A DNA stretch of 64,000 bases. Origin: Hydrogenophaga sp. (GTDB taxonomy: Bacteria > Pseudomonadota > Gammaproteobacteria > Burkholderiales > Burkholderiaceae_C). The translations under genes and the position numbers were made by a program. The stretch spans positions 1 through 64,000 of the forward strand of contig NZ_JAHCKL010000003.1 of assembly GCF_026125785.1 (NCBI RefSeq). The letters run 5' to 3'. Shown in pieces: positions 8,061 through 15,474 of this stretch. Position 1 is the stretch's first letter, and every line of letters starts with the position of its first letter. Below the pieces are notes generated by a model, which had not been told where the DNA came from, did no database searches, and saw nothing but the letters and a program-made list of their open reading frames with translations.

Positions 8061-9047
8061 TCAGGCGTCGTGCACCTGACGGCCACCCTGGGCTTCCAGG
8101 AAGTGCCGGTAGGGGTAGATGGGTTGTGGCAGATCGTCCGCGCCCAGGGTGAACACGGCCGCGGTGAGCACGCCATCATCCCCGATGGGGAAAGAGACTG
8201 CGGTGCGTACCGGGCCGCGCAAACCCATCTGCTGATGCAGCTCCACGGCCGCCAGCCGCTGTCCGGCACGGATGGCCCTTACCGTGTCAAATCCCAGGCC
8301 GGCGGAGCCGGCAAGTTCAGCCAGGTCCGGGAGGCTGGACGTGGGTTCGAGTTGCAGCCAGTGGCATTGGCCACCTGAATCCAGGCCGATCAGGCCGAAG
8401 GGTTCCCCCAGCACCACGTATTCCACCCAGTGCTGCTCGGTGTAGGCGCGCAGGGCCTGGGCCACCGACGGTATCTGCAGCATGGACTGTTGGGCCGGGT
8501 GCAGGGCGGCGCGCCACAGGGTGTTCAGCCGTGGGTGCGGCGTTTGCGACAGCTTGCGCAAGACGCCGAGCAGGTGGCGGGTGATGTCGGTGGTCTGCTT
8601 GGGTACGAACTGGTCGATCAGCCCATTGTTGAAAGCCTGGATCGCGATCTGCTCATCGGCCTGGCCGGTGAGCAGGACCCGCGAGCCGGGCCAGTCCAGC
8701 AGGGTGTTGAGCACCTTGAGCCCGTCTGTGCCGGGCATGGCGTAGTCCACCACGCAGGTCTGGGCCAGCTCGTAGCGGGATGCATTGATGGCCCAGTAGC
8801 GCAGCACCTGGGGCAGCAGGGGCTGCCCTTGCCGCCAGCGTTCGATCATCTGCAACTGGGTCATCGCATCGGCTTCCCAGCGGGCAGGCTCGTTCTGCAT
8901 GCGGGTGAAGAAGCCCGACGGGCGCGAGTAAAGCTCCACCTGCCAGTGGGCCGGTATCACCATGCCCAGCATCTCCAGGTAGTCGGTGTCGTCGTCCAGG
9001 AACAGGATGCTGCCTGGGCGGTGGAAGAGGGATATCGTCAGTGCCAT
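8061..9047 (-). CDS. lqsR: LqsR-like response regulator
   Basis: A 328-residue response regulator without a recognisable DNA-binding domain. The acidic pair is in ILFLDDDTDYLEM and the likely phosphoacceptor Asp in CVVDYAMPGTDGL near residue 108. This is about 50 residues later than in a standard receiver because of an insert (approximately residues 40-95). The switch lysine is in FVPKQTT. The C-terminal 160 residues form an unassigned output region. This plan resembles LqsR of Legionella, which sits between LqsA and LqsS. An ATG at 9047 is preferred over an upstream TTG. The stop of the kinase gene is 7 bp upstream, so the two are cotranscribed. Confidence 0.75.
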   Translation of the reverse strand: MALTISLFHRPGSILFLDDDTDYLEMLGMVIPAHWQVELYSRPSGFFTRMQNEPARWEADAMTQLQMIERWRQGQPLLPQVLRYWAINASRYELAQTCVVDYAMPGTDGLKVLNTLLDWPGSRVLLTGQADEQIAIQAFNNGLIDQFVPKQTTDITRHLLGVLRKLSQTPHPRLNTLWRAALHPAQQSMLQIPSVAQALRAYTEQHWVEYVVLGEPFGLIGLDSGGQCHWLQLEPTSSLPDLAELAGSAGLGFDTVRAIRAGQRLAAVELHQQMGLRGPVRTAVSFPIGDDGVLTAAVFTLGADDLPQPIYPYRHFLEAQGGRQVHDA

Positions 9048-9054
9048 GTCGTCT

Positions 9055-10359
9055 TCAGCCTTGCGCAACGGCGGTCGGGTCGGCGGGGTTGTTCAGCGGC
9101 AGATCGATCATGAAGACCGCTCCGAGTCCGGGTTCGGAATGCACGCTGAGCCGGCCATGGGCGGCCTCCACCACGTTTTTGCAGAAGGTCAGTCCCAGGC
9201 CGTTGCCCGCGCCGGCCTGGGTGGAGAAGAAGGGTTCGAAGATGCGTTGCTGTTGCTCGTGGGTGATGCCTATGCCATCGTCGGACACCGCGATGCGGCC
9301 TTTGCCATGGTGGATGCCCACATCCACCCTGAGGTCGCCCGGGCTGGGCGCGTTGCTCGCGGCAGCCAGGGCATGCAAGGCATTTTTCAGCAGATTGGTC
9401 AGAACCTGGGCAAACAGGGGGCGTGACGCCAGGAAACAGAAGTCGTGCTGAATGTGGACCTGCACGCAGTCGCGCTCCCGCGAGGAGCGGTAGGGGTACT
9501 GACTCACCACCTCCTGCACGAGTTCAGCGGCCATGATCGTCGACTGCTCCCGAGGCAGTCGCATGAGTTGGGCGTTCGAGATCTGGGTGTCGATCTGCCG
9601 GTTCATGCTGCGCACCAGGTTCTGCAGGCGGGTGGCCAGTTCCTCCAGCTTCTTGCGCTTGGCCTCCGGGACCTCGTGCTGAACCAGGTTGCGCAGCACG
9701 TCGCCCATGAGGTTGACGGTGGCCAGCGGCGTGCGCAGCTCATGCGCCATCACGCCCATGGTGCTCAAGGTGTTGAGCAGCCGCGCACGGCGCAGGTTGG
9801 CGCTGGAGAAGCCCAGCATCAAGCCCATGATCCAGGCAAAGCCGATCACCACCACATTGGCCATGGGTTCCTCGAAGGGGTGGGTGGTACCGCCATTGAT
9901 CTCGGCGGTGAGCCAACCCGCGGTGCCGCCAGTGATCAGGCCGATGGTGGCCAGCCGCCAGTCGGTGGCGTGGTAGTAGATCAGGATCATGATGGACACG
10001 CTGGCCAGCCACACGGTGTTGCCACCATTCATCCAGTACATCCAGGTGAAGAACCAGGGCAGCTGTATCCAGGTGGCGGCGGTGAACAGCCGGCCCGCCT
10101 CGGTGGACGTGGGGTCGCGGGTGGTCTTGGGCAACACATAGATCAGGGCCAGCAGCGCCATGAACAGGCGAGCCCAGGGGTTCTCGTAAGGCTGGGGCAG
10201 CAGGAAGGCCCAGGTGGCATAGATGAGGGCATGCCCGCAGAAGGTGAAAACACCAATCCACAACAGGCGGCCCCGGGAAGGGTGCAGAATAGGCTCTATG
10301 GGGGCGTGGACGACTTCGTCCAGCAGCCAACGCCAGAGTCGGGCTCTGGCGCTGACCAT
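9055..10359 (-). CDS. cqsS: CqsS/LqsS-like membrane sensor histidine kinase
   Basis: A 434-residue sensor kinase. The first ~190 residues hold about six membrane helices including WAFLLPQPYENPWARL, which matches the signature near the second helix of Vibrio CqsS. The DHp box is MGVMAHELRTPLATV (phospho-His), followed by an N box LTNLLKNALHAL, G1 VSDDGIGI and G2 GAGNGLGLTF. There is no attached receiver, as in LqsS and unlike hybrid CqsS. The start is uncertain: 10359 gives an N-terminus of CqsS-like length, while 10446 would add 29 residues; neither has a strong ribosome site. It is divergent from the LuxR-type gene and upstream of the LqsR-like gene. Confidence 0.83.
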   Translation of the reverse strand: MVSARARLWRWLLDEVVHAPIEPILHPSRGRLLWIGVFTFCGHALIYATWAFLLPQPYENPWARLFMALLALIYVLPKTTRDPTSTEAGRLFTAATWIQLPWFFTWMYWMNGGNTVWLASVSIMILIYYHATDWRLATIGLITGGTAGWLTAEINGGTTHPFEEPMANVVVIGFAWIMGLMLGFSSANLRRARLLNTLSTMGVMAHELRTPLATVNLMGDVLRNLVQHEVPEAKRKKLEELATRLQNLVRSMNRQIDTQISNAQLMRLPREQSTIMAAELVQEVVSQYPYRSSRERDCVQVHIQHDFCFLASRPLFAQVLTNLLKNALHALAAASNAPSPGDLRVDVGIHHGKGRIAVSDDGIGITHEQQQRIFEPFFSTQAGAGNGLGLTFCKNVVEAAHGRLSVHSEPGLGAVFMIDLPLNNPADPTAVAQG

Positions 10360-10452
10360 CCACAACCGGTCCAAAGACAATATGCACTCCTTCGTTCGCC
10401 GGACACCTGCCGCGCTTGACTCCAACAATCCTGACCCAGTTGGCATTGTCTA

Positions 10453-10469
10453 TGCAACAGGGTGTTGCA
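10453..10469. promoter_or_regulatory. Second inverted repeat in the cqsS/luxR divergent region
   Basis: TGCAACA and TGTTGCA form a perfect 7-bp inverted repeat around GGG. Its centre lies 30 bp (about three helical turns) from the centre of the lux-box-like site at 10483-10499. It could be a second operator controlling the kinase and/or LuxR-type gene. The binding protein is unknown. Confidence 0.4.
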
Positions 10470-10473
10470 AGCC

Positions 10474-11142
10474 ATGACGTTGCCTGTCAACTTTGACAGT
10501 ATTGGCCTGGATGGCATTCTGGCCGACTGGCTGTGTGCTTTGCGGGAGCAAGGCGTGGAAGCAGTGCTGGTATTGGGCCCCGATCCTGTGGGAGGCCGTG
10601 ACCAGCGCGAGGTGTTGGCGGTGCATCCGCCCCGGCTGCTGGGACCGGGGCAAGCGCTGGCTGAAAGTCCCGACTTCGGGGCGGGCTGGCGTGACAGCGA
10701 CGCACCGCTGGTTGCCTGGCAGGATATTTCCAAATCGGCTTTCGAGCAATCGAGTCGCTGGCGTCGGCTGTGGCTGGCCCACGGCTACCAGACCCTGGTG
10801 CGCGTGGCATTCAGCCTGCCTGCCGGCCGGGCGTTCGAGTGCTTCATGTTCAGCCCTAGGGCGTTTGCCGACCGCTCCGAGGCGGCTGTGCTGGCTTGGT
10901 CCGCTTTCAATGTCTGGCCGATGCTGCGGAGGTCCATTGCCGAGCAGCGCGTGGTCCTGAGCCCGCGCGAACTCGAAAGCCTGAACCTGGCTTTCGAGGG
11001 ACTGACCGCCCGCGAGACGGCGCAGCGCATGGATTGTTCCGAGCGCACGGTGAACTACCACTTGGCCAACGCCATGGCCAAGCTGCAGACCGACAACAAG
11101 TTGGCGGCTGTCCAGCGGGCCTGCTGGATTGGACTGATCTGA
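10474..11142 (+). CDS. LuxR-family transcriptional regulator
   Basis: A 222-residue regulator with a C-terminal LuxR/FixJ helix-turn-helix (LSPRELESLNLAFEGLTARE through ERTVNYHLANAMAKL, residues ~160-215). The N-terminal 150 residues have the size and WRRLWLAHGYQTLVR pattern of a diverged autoinducer-binding domain, but no acyl-homoserine lactone synthase gene is present, so it would be a LuxR solo. ATG at 10474 is preferred; an in-frame GTG at 10462 is possible. Its own first codons (4-9) contain the palindrome shared with the cqsA promoter. It probably belongs to the quorum circuit; that link is inferred from the shared site. Confidence 0.82.
   Translation: MTLPVNFDSIGLDGILADWLCALREQGVEAVLVLGPDPVGGRDQREVLAVHPPRLLGPGQALAESPDFGAGWRDSDAPLVAWQDISKSAFEQSSRWRRLWLAHGYQTLVRVAFSLPAGRAFECFMFSPRAFADRSEAAVLAWSAFNVWPMLRRSIAEQRVVLSPRELESLNLAFEGLTARETAQRMDCSERTVNYHLANAMAKLQTDNKLAAVQRACWIGLI
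10483..10499. promoter_or_regulatory. lux-box-like operator at the luxR start
   Basis: CCTGTCAACTTTGACAG, with 6-bp arms CTGTCA/TGACAG, is nearly the same as the site upstream of cqsA. It overlaps codons 4-9 of the LuxR-type gene and lies about 125 bp upstream of the kinase start on the other strand. It could repress luxR and activate the kinase gene. Function is inferred. Confidence 0.55.
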
Positions 11143-11208
11143 GCCAGGGCCTGGCTGACATGTTGCGATGCAGCATTCCCGCTTGACCCGCGTGGTGATA
11201 ATCCACGC

Positions 11209-11982
11209 ATGACTTTTCTGGCCCTGGACGTAGGGAACACCCGACTCAAGTGGGCCCTGTACGACGCACCCCATGTCGGGGCATCGCTGCTCGCCAGCGG
11301 TGCCCAGTTCCTAGAGAACATCGAATCCCTGGAAGAGGGCGATTGGCAGGCGCTGCCGGCGCCCGACCGGGTGCTCGGCTGCGTGGTTGCTGGGGATGCC
11401 GTCAAGCGCCGTGTCGAAGAACAGCTCGAGATGTGGGACGTGAACCCGCAGTGGGTCGTGTCCAGCAGTGCCGAAGCCGGATTGGTCAACGGCTACGACC
11501 ACCCGGCCCGTCTGGGTTCGGACCGTTGGGTTGCCATGATCGGTGCTCGCCAGCGCCTGCTGGCGCGGGGGCAGGTCCGTCCCTGCATCGTGGTCATGGT
11601 GGGTACGGCGGTCACCGTCGAGGCCATCGACTCCCAGGGCCGTTTTCTCGGCGGCATCATTCTGCCGGGCCACGGCATCATGTTGCGTGCCCTGGAATCG
11701 GGCACGGCAGGTCTGCACGTTCCTACCGGCGATGTGCGCGACTTTCCCACCAACACCAGCGACGCGCTCACCAGCGGCGGGACCTTCGCGATCGCGGGCG
11801 CGGTCGACCGCATGGTGAACAACCTGCGCCGCCACTGCGGCGAGGAGCCGGTTTGCATCATGACCGGTGGTGCAGGCTGGAAGATGGCACCGAGCATGAC
11901 CACTTCCGTGGAGCTGGTGGAGAGCCTGATCTTTGACGGACTGCTGGAGATCGCCGATCGCCGTCTGACCAGGGTAGTCTGA
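11209..11982 (+). CDS. coaX: Type III pantothenate kinase
   Basis: A 257-residue CoaX, the ATP-dependent pantothenate kinase that starts coenzyme A synthesis. It belongs to the ASKHA fold: [14 protein letters not shown] is the phosphate-1 motif, [12 protein letters not shown] and LGGIILPG are conserved active-site segments, and MTGGAGW is the adenosine loop. In beta-proteobacteria it commonly follows birA; here it stands alone. There is no ribosome site before the ATG. Instead GATAAT ends 7 bases upstream within a GCGTGG/CCACGC hairpin, which would fit a leaderless transcript. Confidence 0.95.
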   Translation: MTFLALDVGNTRLKWALYDAPHVGASLLASGAQFLENIESLEEGDWQALPAPDRVLGCVVAGDAVKRRVEEQLEMWDVNPQWVVSSSAEAGLVNGYDHPARLGSDRWVAMIGARQRLLARGQVRPCIVVMVGTAVTVEAIDSQGRFLGGIILPGHGIMLRALESGTAGLHVPTGDVRDFPTNTSDALTSGGTFAIAGAVDRMVNNLRRHCGEEPVCIMTGGAGWKMAPSMTTSVELVESLIFDGLLEIADRRLTRVV

Positions 11983-12007
11983 AAGACCAGGGACCCTGGG
12001 GGTAACC

Positions 12008-13573
12008 CTAGCCGGACTTCCGGGGCGGGCGAGACGGGCTGGCTGCGGACTCGCCCCAGGGCAGCATCAAGGTCACGGTCAGCAGGCGGGCGAACTCGGG
12101 CTCGAACTCGTCGATGATGCGCTGCGGATCCGGACACAGGGCGGTGTCGGCAATCACGCCGAACTGTACCCCGCCGCCATAGCTCAGAACCGAGACACCG
12201 AGGCCGACGGTACCGGTCTGCGGCACCCAGAACATGGTTTGCTCCAGCGTGGCGCCGCACACCTTGAGCTTGGTCGAGGGGCCCGGCACATTGGTCATCA
12301 CGGCGGTCGTCTTGCGGCCAAAGAGGTGCAGCATGGCGTCCTGCGCGGGCTTGATGAGCAGGCCGGCGACCGAGAGCAGTCCAAAGGTCAGCAGCGGCTG
12401 CAGGCTGCCCTTGAGTTCGTTCATGCGGGCGCGGACCGTGAACACCCTTTCCACCGGGTTGAGGATGCCGATGGGCAGCAGCAGCGGCACGAGTCCGAAA
12501 CGGTTGCCCAGTTTCCAGGCTTCTTCCATCGGGCGCAGGTTGACCGGCACCATGGCGCGGATGGCCTGACCTTCCGTGGCGTCGCCCTGGGCGCGCAGGT
12601 AGTTGCCGATGGCACCTGCCACGCAGGCCAGCAGCACGTCATTGACGGAGCAGTTCAGCGCCCGGCCGATCGCCTTGACCTCGTCCAGCGCGATCGGCTG
12701 GCACCAGGCCACGCGCTTGGTGGCCCCCGGCTGGCCCTTGAGGCGGGTGGCGGAGTCGTCGGGCATGAGGGCCAGGGCGGCCAAGTCACTGGCGAGCTGC
12801 CCACCCATGCGCGCCACGTCCATGGCCTGGCCCAGACTGCTGCCCAGACTCTTCTGCGGCGTGGCAAGCATCGACAGCGAGCGGGCCGCCCCGCCGCCTG
12901 CGGCCTCCAGGGCCCGCGCCGCGATGTCGCCGAAGGGGCGTATCAAGGTGTCCGCCAGCCAGTCCTCCGCTCCACCAGCGGTGGATCGGCGGTGCCGTTT
13001 CTGGGGCGGTGCGCCACCACCGTCCACCAGGCTCATCATCACGCTGATGAGGGCGATGCCATCGGCGATGCAGTGATGGATGCGGGCAATCAGCGCGGAA
13101 CCGCCCTCATGGTCCTCGATGAGCTCAAGCTGCCAGAGCGGATGGCGGCGGTCCAGCGGCTGCATGGCCAGTTCGGCCACCCGGGCCTGCAGAGCGGCCT
13201 GGGCTGTCTGGCCGCGGCGCCTGGCCAGCCGATGGCTGACCACATGGCGTTCCAGTTGGAAATCCGTGTCCTCGACCCAATGGGCACCCGTGGCGTCTTC
13301 GCGGGCCAACTGGACAAAGCGCGGGTAGGGCAGCAGGCGCTCGCGCACGCGCTCGCTCAGCGCTGCTCGCGTGATGCCGGGCCGAAGCAGCCACACGCCC
13401 AGGATCATCATGAGGTTGGATGGCGAGTCCATGCGCAGCCAGGCGGTGTCGACCTTGCTCATGCGCTCGCCCTCGAAGCCCAGCGTACGCGCCAGCACCT
13501 GAGGACCGGAGGGCCGCACCCGTGCGGGCCGCCTGGCGGGGGAGCCGCGGTCGGCGGCAGCGCGTTGAACCAT
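12008..13573 (-). CDS. Wax ester synthase/diacylglycerol acyltransferase (WS/DGAT)
   Basis: A 521-residue bifunctional acyltransferase of the AtfA family, which esterifies fatty alcohols or diacylglycerol with acyl-CoA to make wax esters or triacylglycerol. The catalytic HHxxxDG motif is HHCIADG at about residue 168. PLW is present in RRHPLWQLEL and the structural ND motif in CSVNDVLLACVAGA. The start at 13573 has a GAGGAG site 6 bases upstream; starting at MSKVDTAW (13462) would remove a 37-residue basic extension and better fit the usual family N-terminus, so both are possible. A fatty acyl-CoA reductase at 24901 could supply the alcohol. Confidence 0.92.
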   Translation of the reverse strand: MVQRAAADRGSPARRPARVRPSGPQVLARTLGFEGERMSKVDTAWLRMDSPSNLMMILGVWLLRPGITRAALSERVRERLLPYPRFVQLAREDATGAHWVEDTDFQLERHVVSHRLARRRGQTAQAALQARVAELAMQPLDRRHPLWQLELIEDHEGGSALIARIHHCIADGIALISVMMSLVDGGGAPPQKRHRRSTAGGAEDWLADTLIRPFGDIAARALEAAGGGAARSLSMLATPQKSLGSSLGQAMDVARMGGQLASDLAALALMPDDSATRLKGQPGATKRVAWCQPIALDEVKAIGRALNCSVNDVLLACVAGAIGNYLRAQGDATEGQAIRAMVPVNLRPMEEAWKLGNRFGLVPLLLPIGILNPVERVFTVRARMNELKGSLQPLLTFGLLSVAGLLIKPAQDAMLHLFGRKTTAVMTNVPGPSTKLKVCGATLEQTMFWVPQTGTVGLGVSVLSYGGGVQFGVIADTALCPDPQRIIDEFEPEFARLLTVTLMLPWGESAASPSRPPRKSG

Positions 13574-13723
13574 GAGTGCTCCTCAGTGCCTGCACGGGGT
13601 GCGTGGGCTTTTCTTGGGGTGGTGCGCCTATTGTGCAGAGAGGCCGCACCGTAAGATAGCGGGACACCCCTAGGCAGGTCTTGCCCTTGACCGCCTGACA
13701 CACAACCCCCGAGGAGTTCCCCG

Positions 13724-13978
13724 ATGGCCGATCTCAAGTCCCGTTTCGAAACCGCCGTGGCGCAGTCGAAAAAGCTCAGCGAGCGTCCCGATAACACCAC
13801 CCTGCTGAAAATCTACGGCCTGTACAAGCAGGCGACCACCGGTGACAACACCGAAAAGAAGCCCGGCTTCGGTGATCTGGTGGGGCGTGCCAAGTGGGAT
13901 GCCTGGAACAGTCTCAAGGGCACCGCGGGCGACGATGCGATGCAGCAGTACATCGATCTGATCGAGTCCCTGCAGTGA
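13724..13978 (+). CDS. Acyl-CoA-binding protein (ACBP)
   Basis: An 84-residue four-helix acyl-CoA-binding protein. The acyl-CoA-binding segments are visible: TTLLKIYGLYKQATTGDN and AKWDAWNSLKG. Such proteins hold long-chain acyl-CoA esters in the cytosol and hand them to enzymes. A GAGGAG site precedes the start. It is divergent from the wax ester synthase gene, whose substrate it would bind, so a functional pairing is plausible though not shown. A strong hairpin follows the gene. Confidence 0.95.
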   Translation: MADLKSRFETAVAQSKKLSERPDNTTLLKIYGLYKQATTGDNTEKKPGFGDLVGRAKWDAWNSLKGTAGDDAMQQYIDLIESLQ

Positions 13979-13986
13979 GACGCCCG

Positions 13987-14008
13987 GCGCCGCCTCGGGC
14001 GGCGCTTT
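13987..14008 (+). terminator. Hairpin terminator after ACBP gene
   Basis: GCGCCGCC and GGCGGCGC pair with a 3-base loop and are followed by TTT, 9 bases after the ACBP stop. The T-run is short, so this may be a weak terminator between convergent genes. Confidence 0.6.
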
Positions 14009-14029
14009 GGAGCCTTGACCACAGCCGGC

Positions 14030-14353
14030 TCAGCCGGCTTTCTTCTTTTTGGCGGCGGGTTTCCTGGCCGCCAGCAGCGTGTCCAGGTTCTTGACGATCT
14101 CGCTTTCGATCCGTTCCTTGAACGCTCCCAGCAGAAAGCCCAGCCGGGCATCGAGTTCGAAGCGCTCGGCCGTGACCTTCAGCGTGCCGTTCACACCGGA
14201 GCGGGTGAACTGCACCTCGTCCGCGGTCTGGCCTTCCTCGTAGGTGCAGCTCATGTCGAACTCCTGCTCGGCCTGTTCGGCCCAGCGCCAGGCCAGCTTG
14301 CGCGCGCCGCTGAGACCCAGGTGGTGTTCGCGCTTGATGTGGATGTCTGCCAT
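14030..14353 (-). CDS. Polyhydroxyalkanoate system/granule-associated family protein
   Basis: A 107-residue protein matching the small family found in PHA-producing beta-proteobacteria (polyhydroxyalkanoic acid system protein). It begins MADIHIKREHHLGLSGARKL, has a central hydrophobic segment LGFLLGAFKERIESEI, and ends in a lysine/alanine tail (AARKPAAKKKKAG). The role in the family is poorly defined. GAGGGA precedes the start. It is convergent with the ACBP gene and lies 20 bp downstream of the aminopeptidase start of the next gene's end, so it may be read with neither. Confidence 0.8.
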   Translation of the reverse strand: MADIHIKREHHLGLSGARKLAWRWAEQAEQEFDMSCTYEEGQTADEVQFTRSGVNGTLKVTAERFELDARLGFLLGAFKERIESEIVKNLDTLLAARKPAAKKKKAG

Positions 14354-14373
14354 GGATCCCTCGGTGGTTGGGT

Positions 14374-15474
14374 TCAGGGGCGTTGCGGCCCGTGATGGGC
14401 CGTCTGGGTGAATGCGTTGGCCAATGCCTTCAGTGCCGCCTGCCGCTCTTCCTTGGGGCGGTCGGCCAGGGCCTGAACGGCATCATAGAAGCGGTTGAAA
14501 TCCTGGCCTTCACGCTCGAACAGCGCCAGAAAGCCCGGCACCAACTCGTCGTAAGCCGCCTGTGCCGCGAAACTGGCGTTGTTGGCCCGGGCGACGAAGG
14601 CGTCGTATCCCGCGAAGCCGCCCCACTGTTCGCGCAGCCCGGCGTAGGCCTGGCGGAAATCACCCATCACCGCTTGCTTGCGCTGCCGCTTGGCTTCGTC
14701 GTCGAGCGTGGCGTTGCCGTAGACCGTCTGCAGGCGCTGGCGCACGGACAACGTGAGGGCCCGGAACGCGCGGCGGCGTTCATCGAAGACGGCGTAATCG
14801 TCACGGGCCTTCTGGCTGGCCTGGGTGCGCAGCCAGCGTTCCCCGCCCAGGCGTTCGACGGCGGTGGCAAAGGATTCGTTGAACACGGTGTCGTTGCGTG
14901 CATAGACCACCTGGTGAGCCAGTTCATGGAAGACGATGCGCGCGAGTTCGCCTTCCGGGTAGCCGATGAAGGTGTTGAGCAAGGGATCGCCGCCGGCCCA
15001 GTTCATCCAGCCCAGGGTGGAGTAGGCTGGTACGGGGTACACCGCGACCTCCAGCGTAGGGTCCAGGCTTCGTGCGAAAGCCTGTGCATCGCCCTCGTCG
15101 AAGTAGCCGCGGTAGCCCACGCAGCCCACCACCGGGAAGCACCACGTCTGCAAGGTGAGCGACAAGGCTGGGGCGGCCACCACGTTGTAGACCGCGGCGC
15201 GGCGCTGCAGATCGGCGTACCGGTGGTAGCTGGCGTTGTCCGGCAAGGCCAGTGCCGTCACGGCGAAAGCGCGGATGCGCCGGGCCAGCTCAAGGCGTTC
15301 TTTCAGCGTCACCGGGGTCTGCGGGTCGGCCAGCCACTGTTCGACCGGACGCGCGGCCTGCATCAGGCGCAGATGGCCCGTGACCGACTGCCAGTAGTAG
15401 CCCGCGCCCGTGGTGCTGGAGCAGCCCGCGCCGAGCAAGGCCAGCATCAGCAGCGCCAGACGCAGTGGCCGCAT
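14374..15474 (-). CDS. Predicted zinc aminopeptidase lipoprotein
   Basis: A 366-residue exported lipoprotein: MRPLRLALLMLALLGAGCSS is a signal peptide with a lipobox LGAGC. The zinc-binding HELAHQ motif sits near residue 183 followed by NESFATAVE, whose Glu is the likely third ligand. This pattern fits the predicted aminopeptidase family PF10023. It probably acts in the periplasm, anchored to a membrane. Its ATG overlaps the stop of the molybdopterin oxidoreductase gene by one base (TGATG), implying translational coupling, though no shared function is obvious. Confidence 0.82.
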   Translation of the reverse strand: MRPLRLALLMLALLGAGCSSTTGAGYYWQSVTGHLRLMQAARPVEQWLADPQTPVTLKERLELARRIRAFAVTALALPDNASYHRYADLQRRAAVYNVVAAPALSLTLQTWCFPVVGCVGYRGYFDEGDAQAFARSLDPTLEVAVYPVPAYSTLGWMNWAGGDPLLNTFIGYPEGELARIVFHELAHQVVYARNDTVFNESFATAVERLGGERWLRTQASQKARDDYAVFDERRRAFRALTLSVRQRLQTVYGNATLDDEAKRQRKQAVMGDFRQAYAGLREQWGGFAGYDAFVARANNASFAAQAAYDELVPGFLALFEREGQDFNRFYDAVQALADRPKEERQAALKALANAFTQTAHHGPQRP

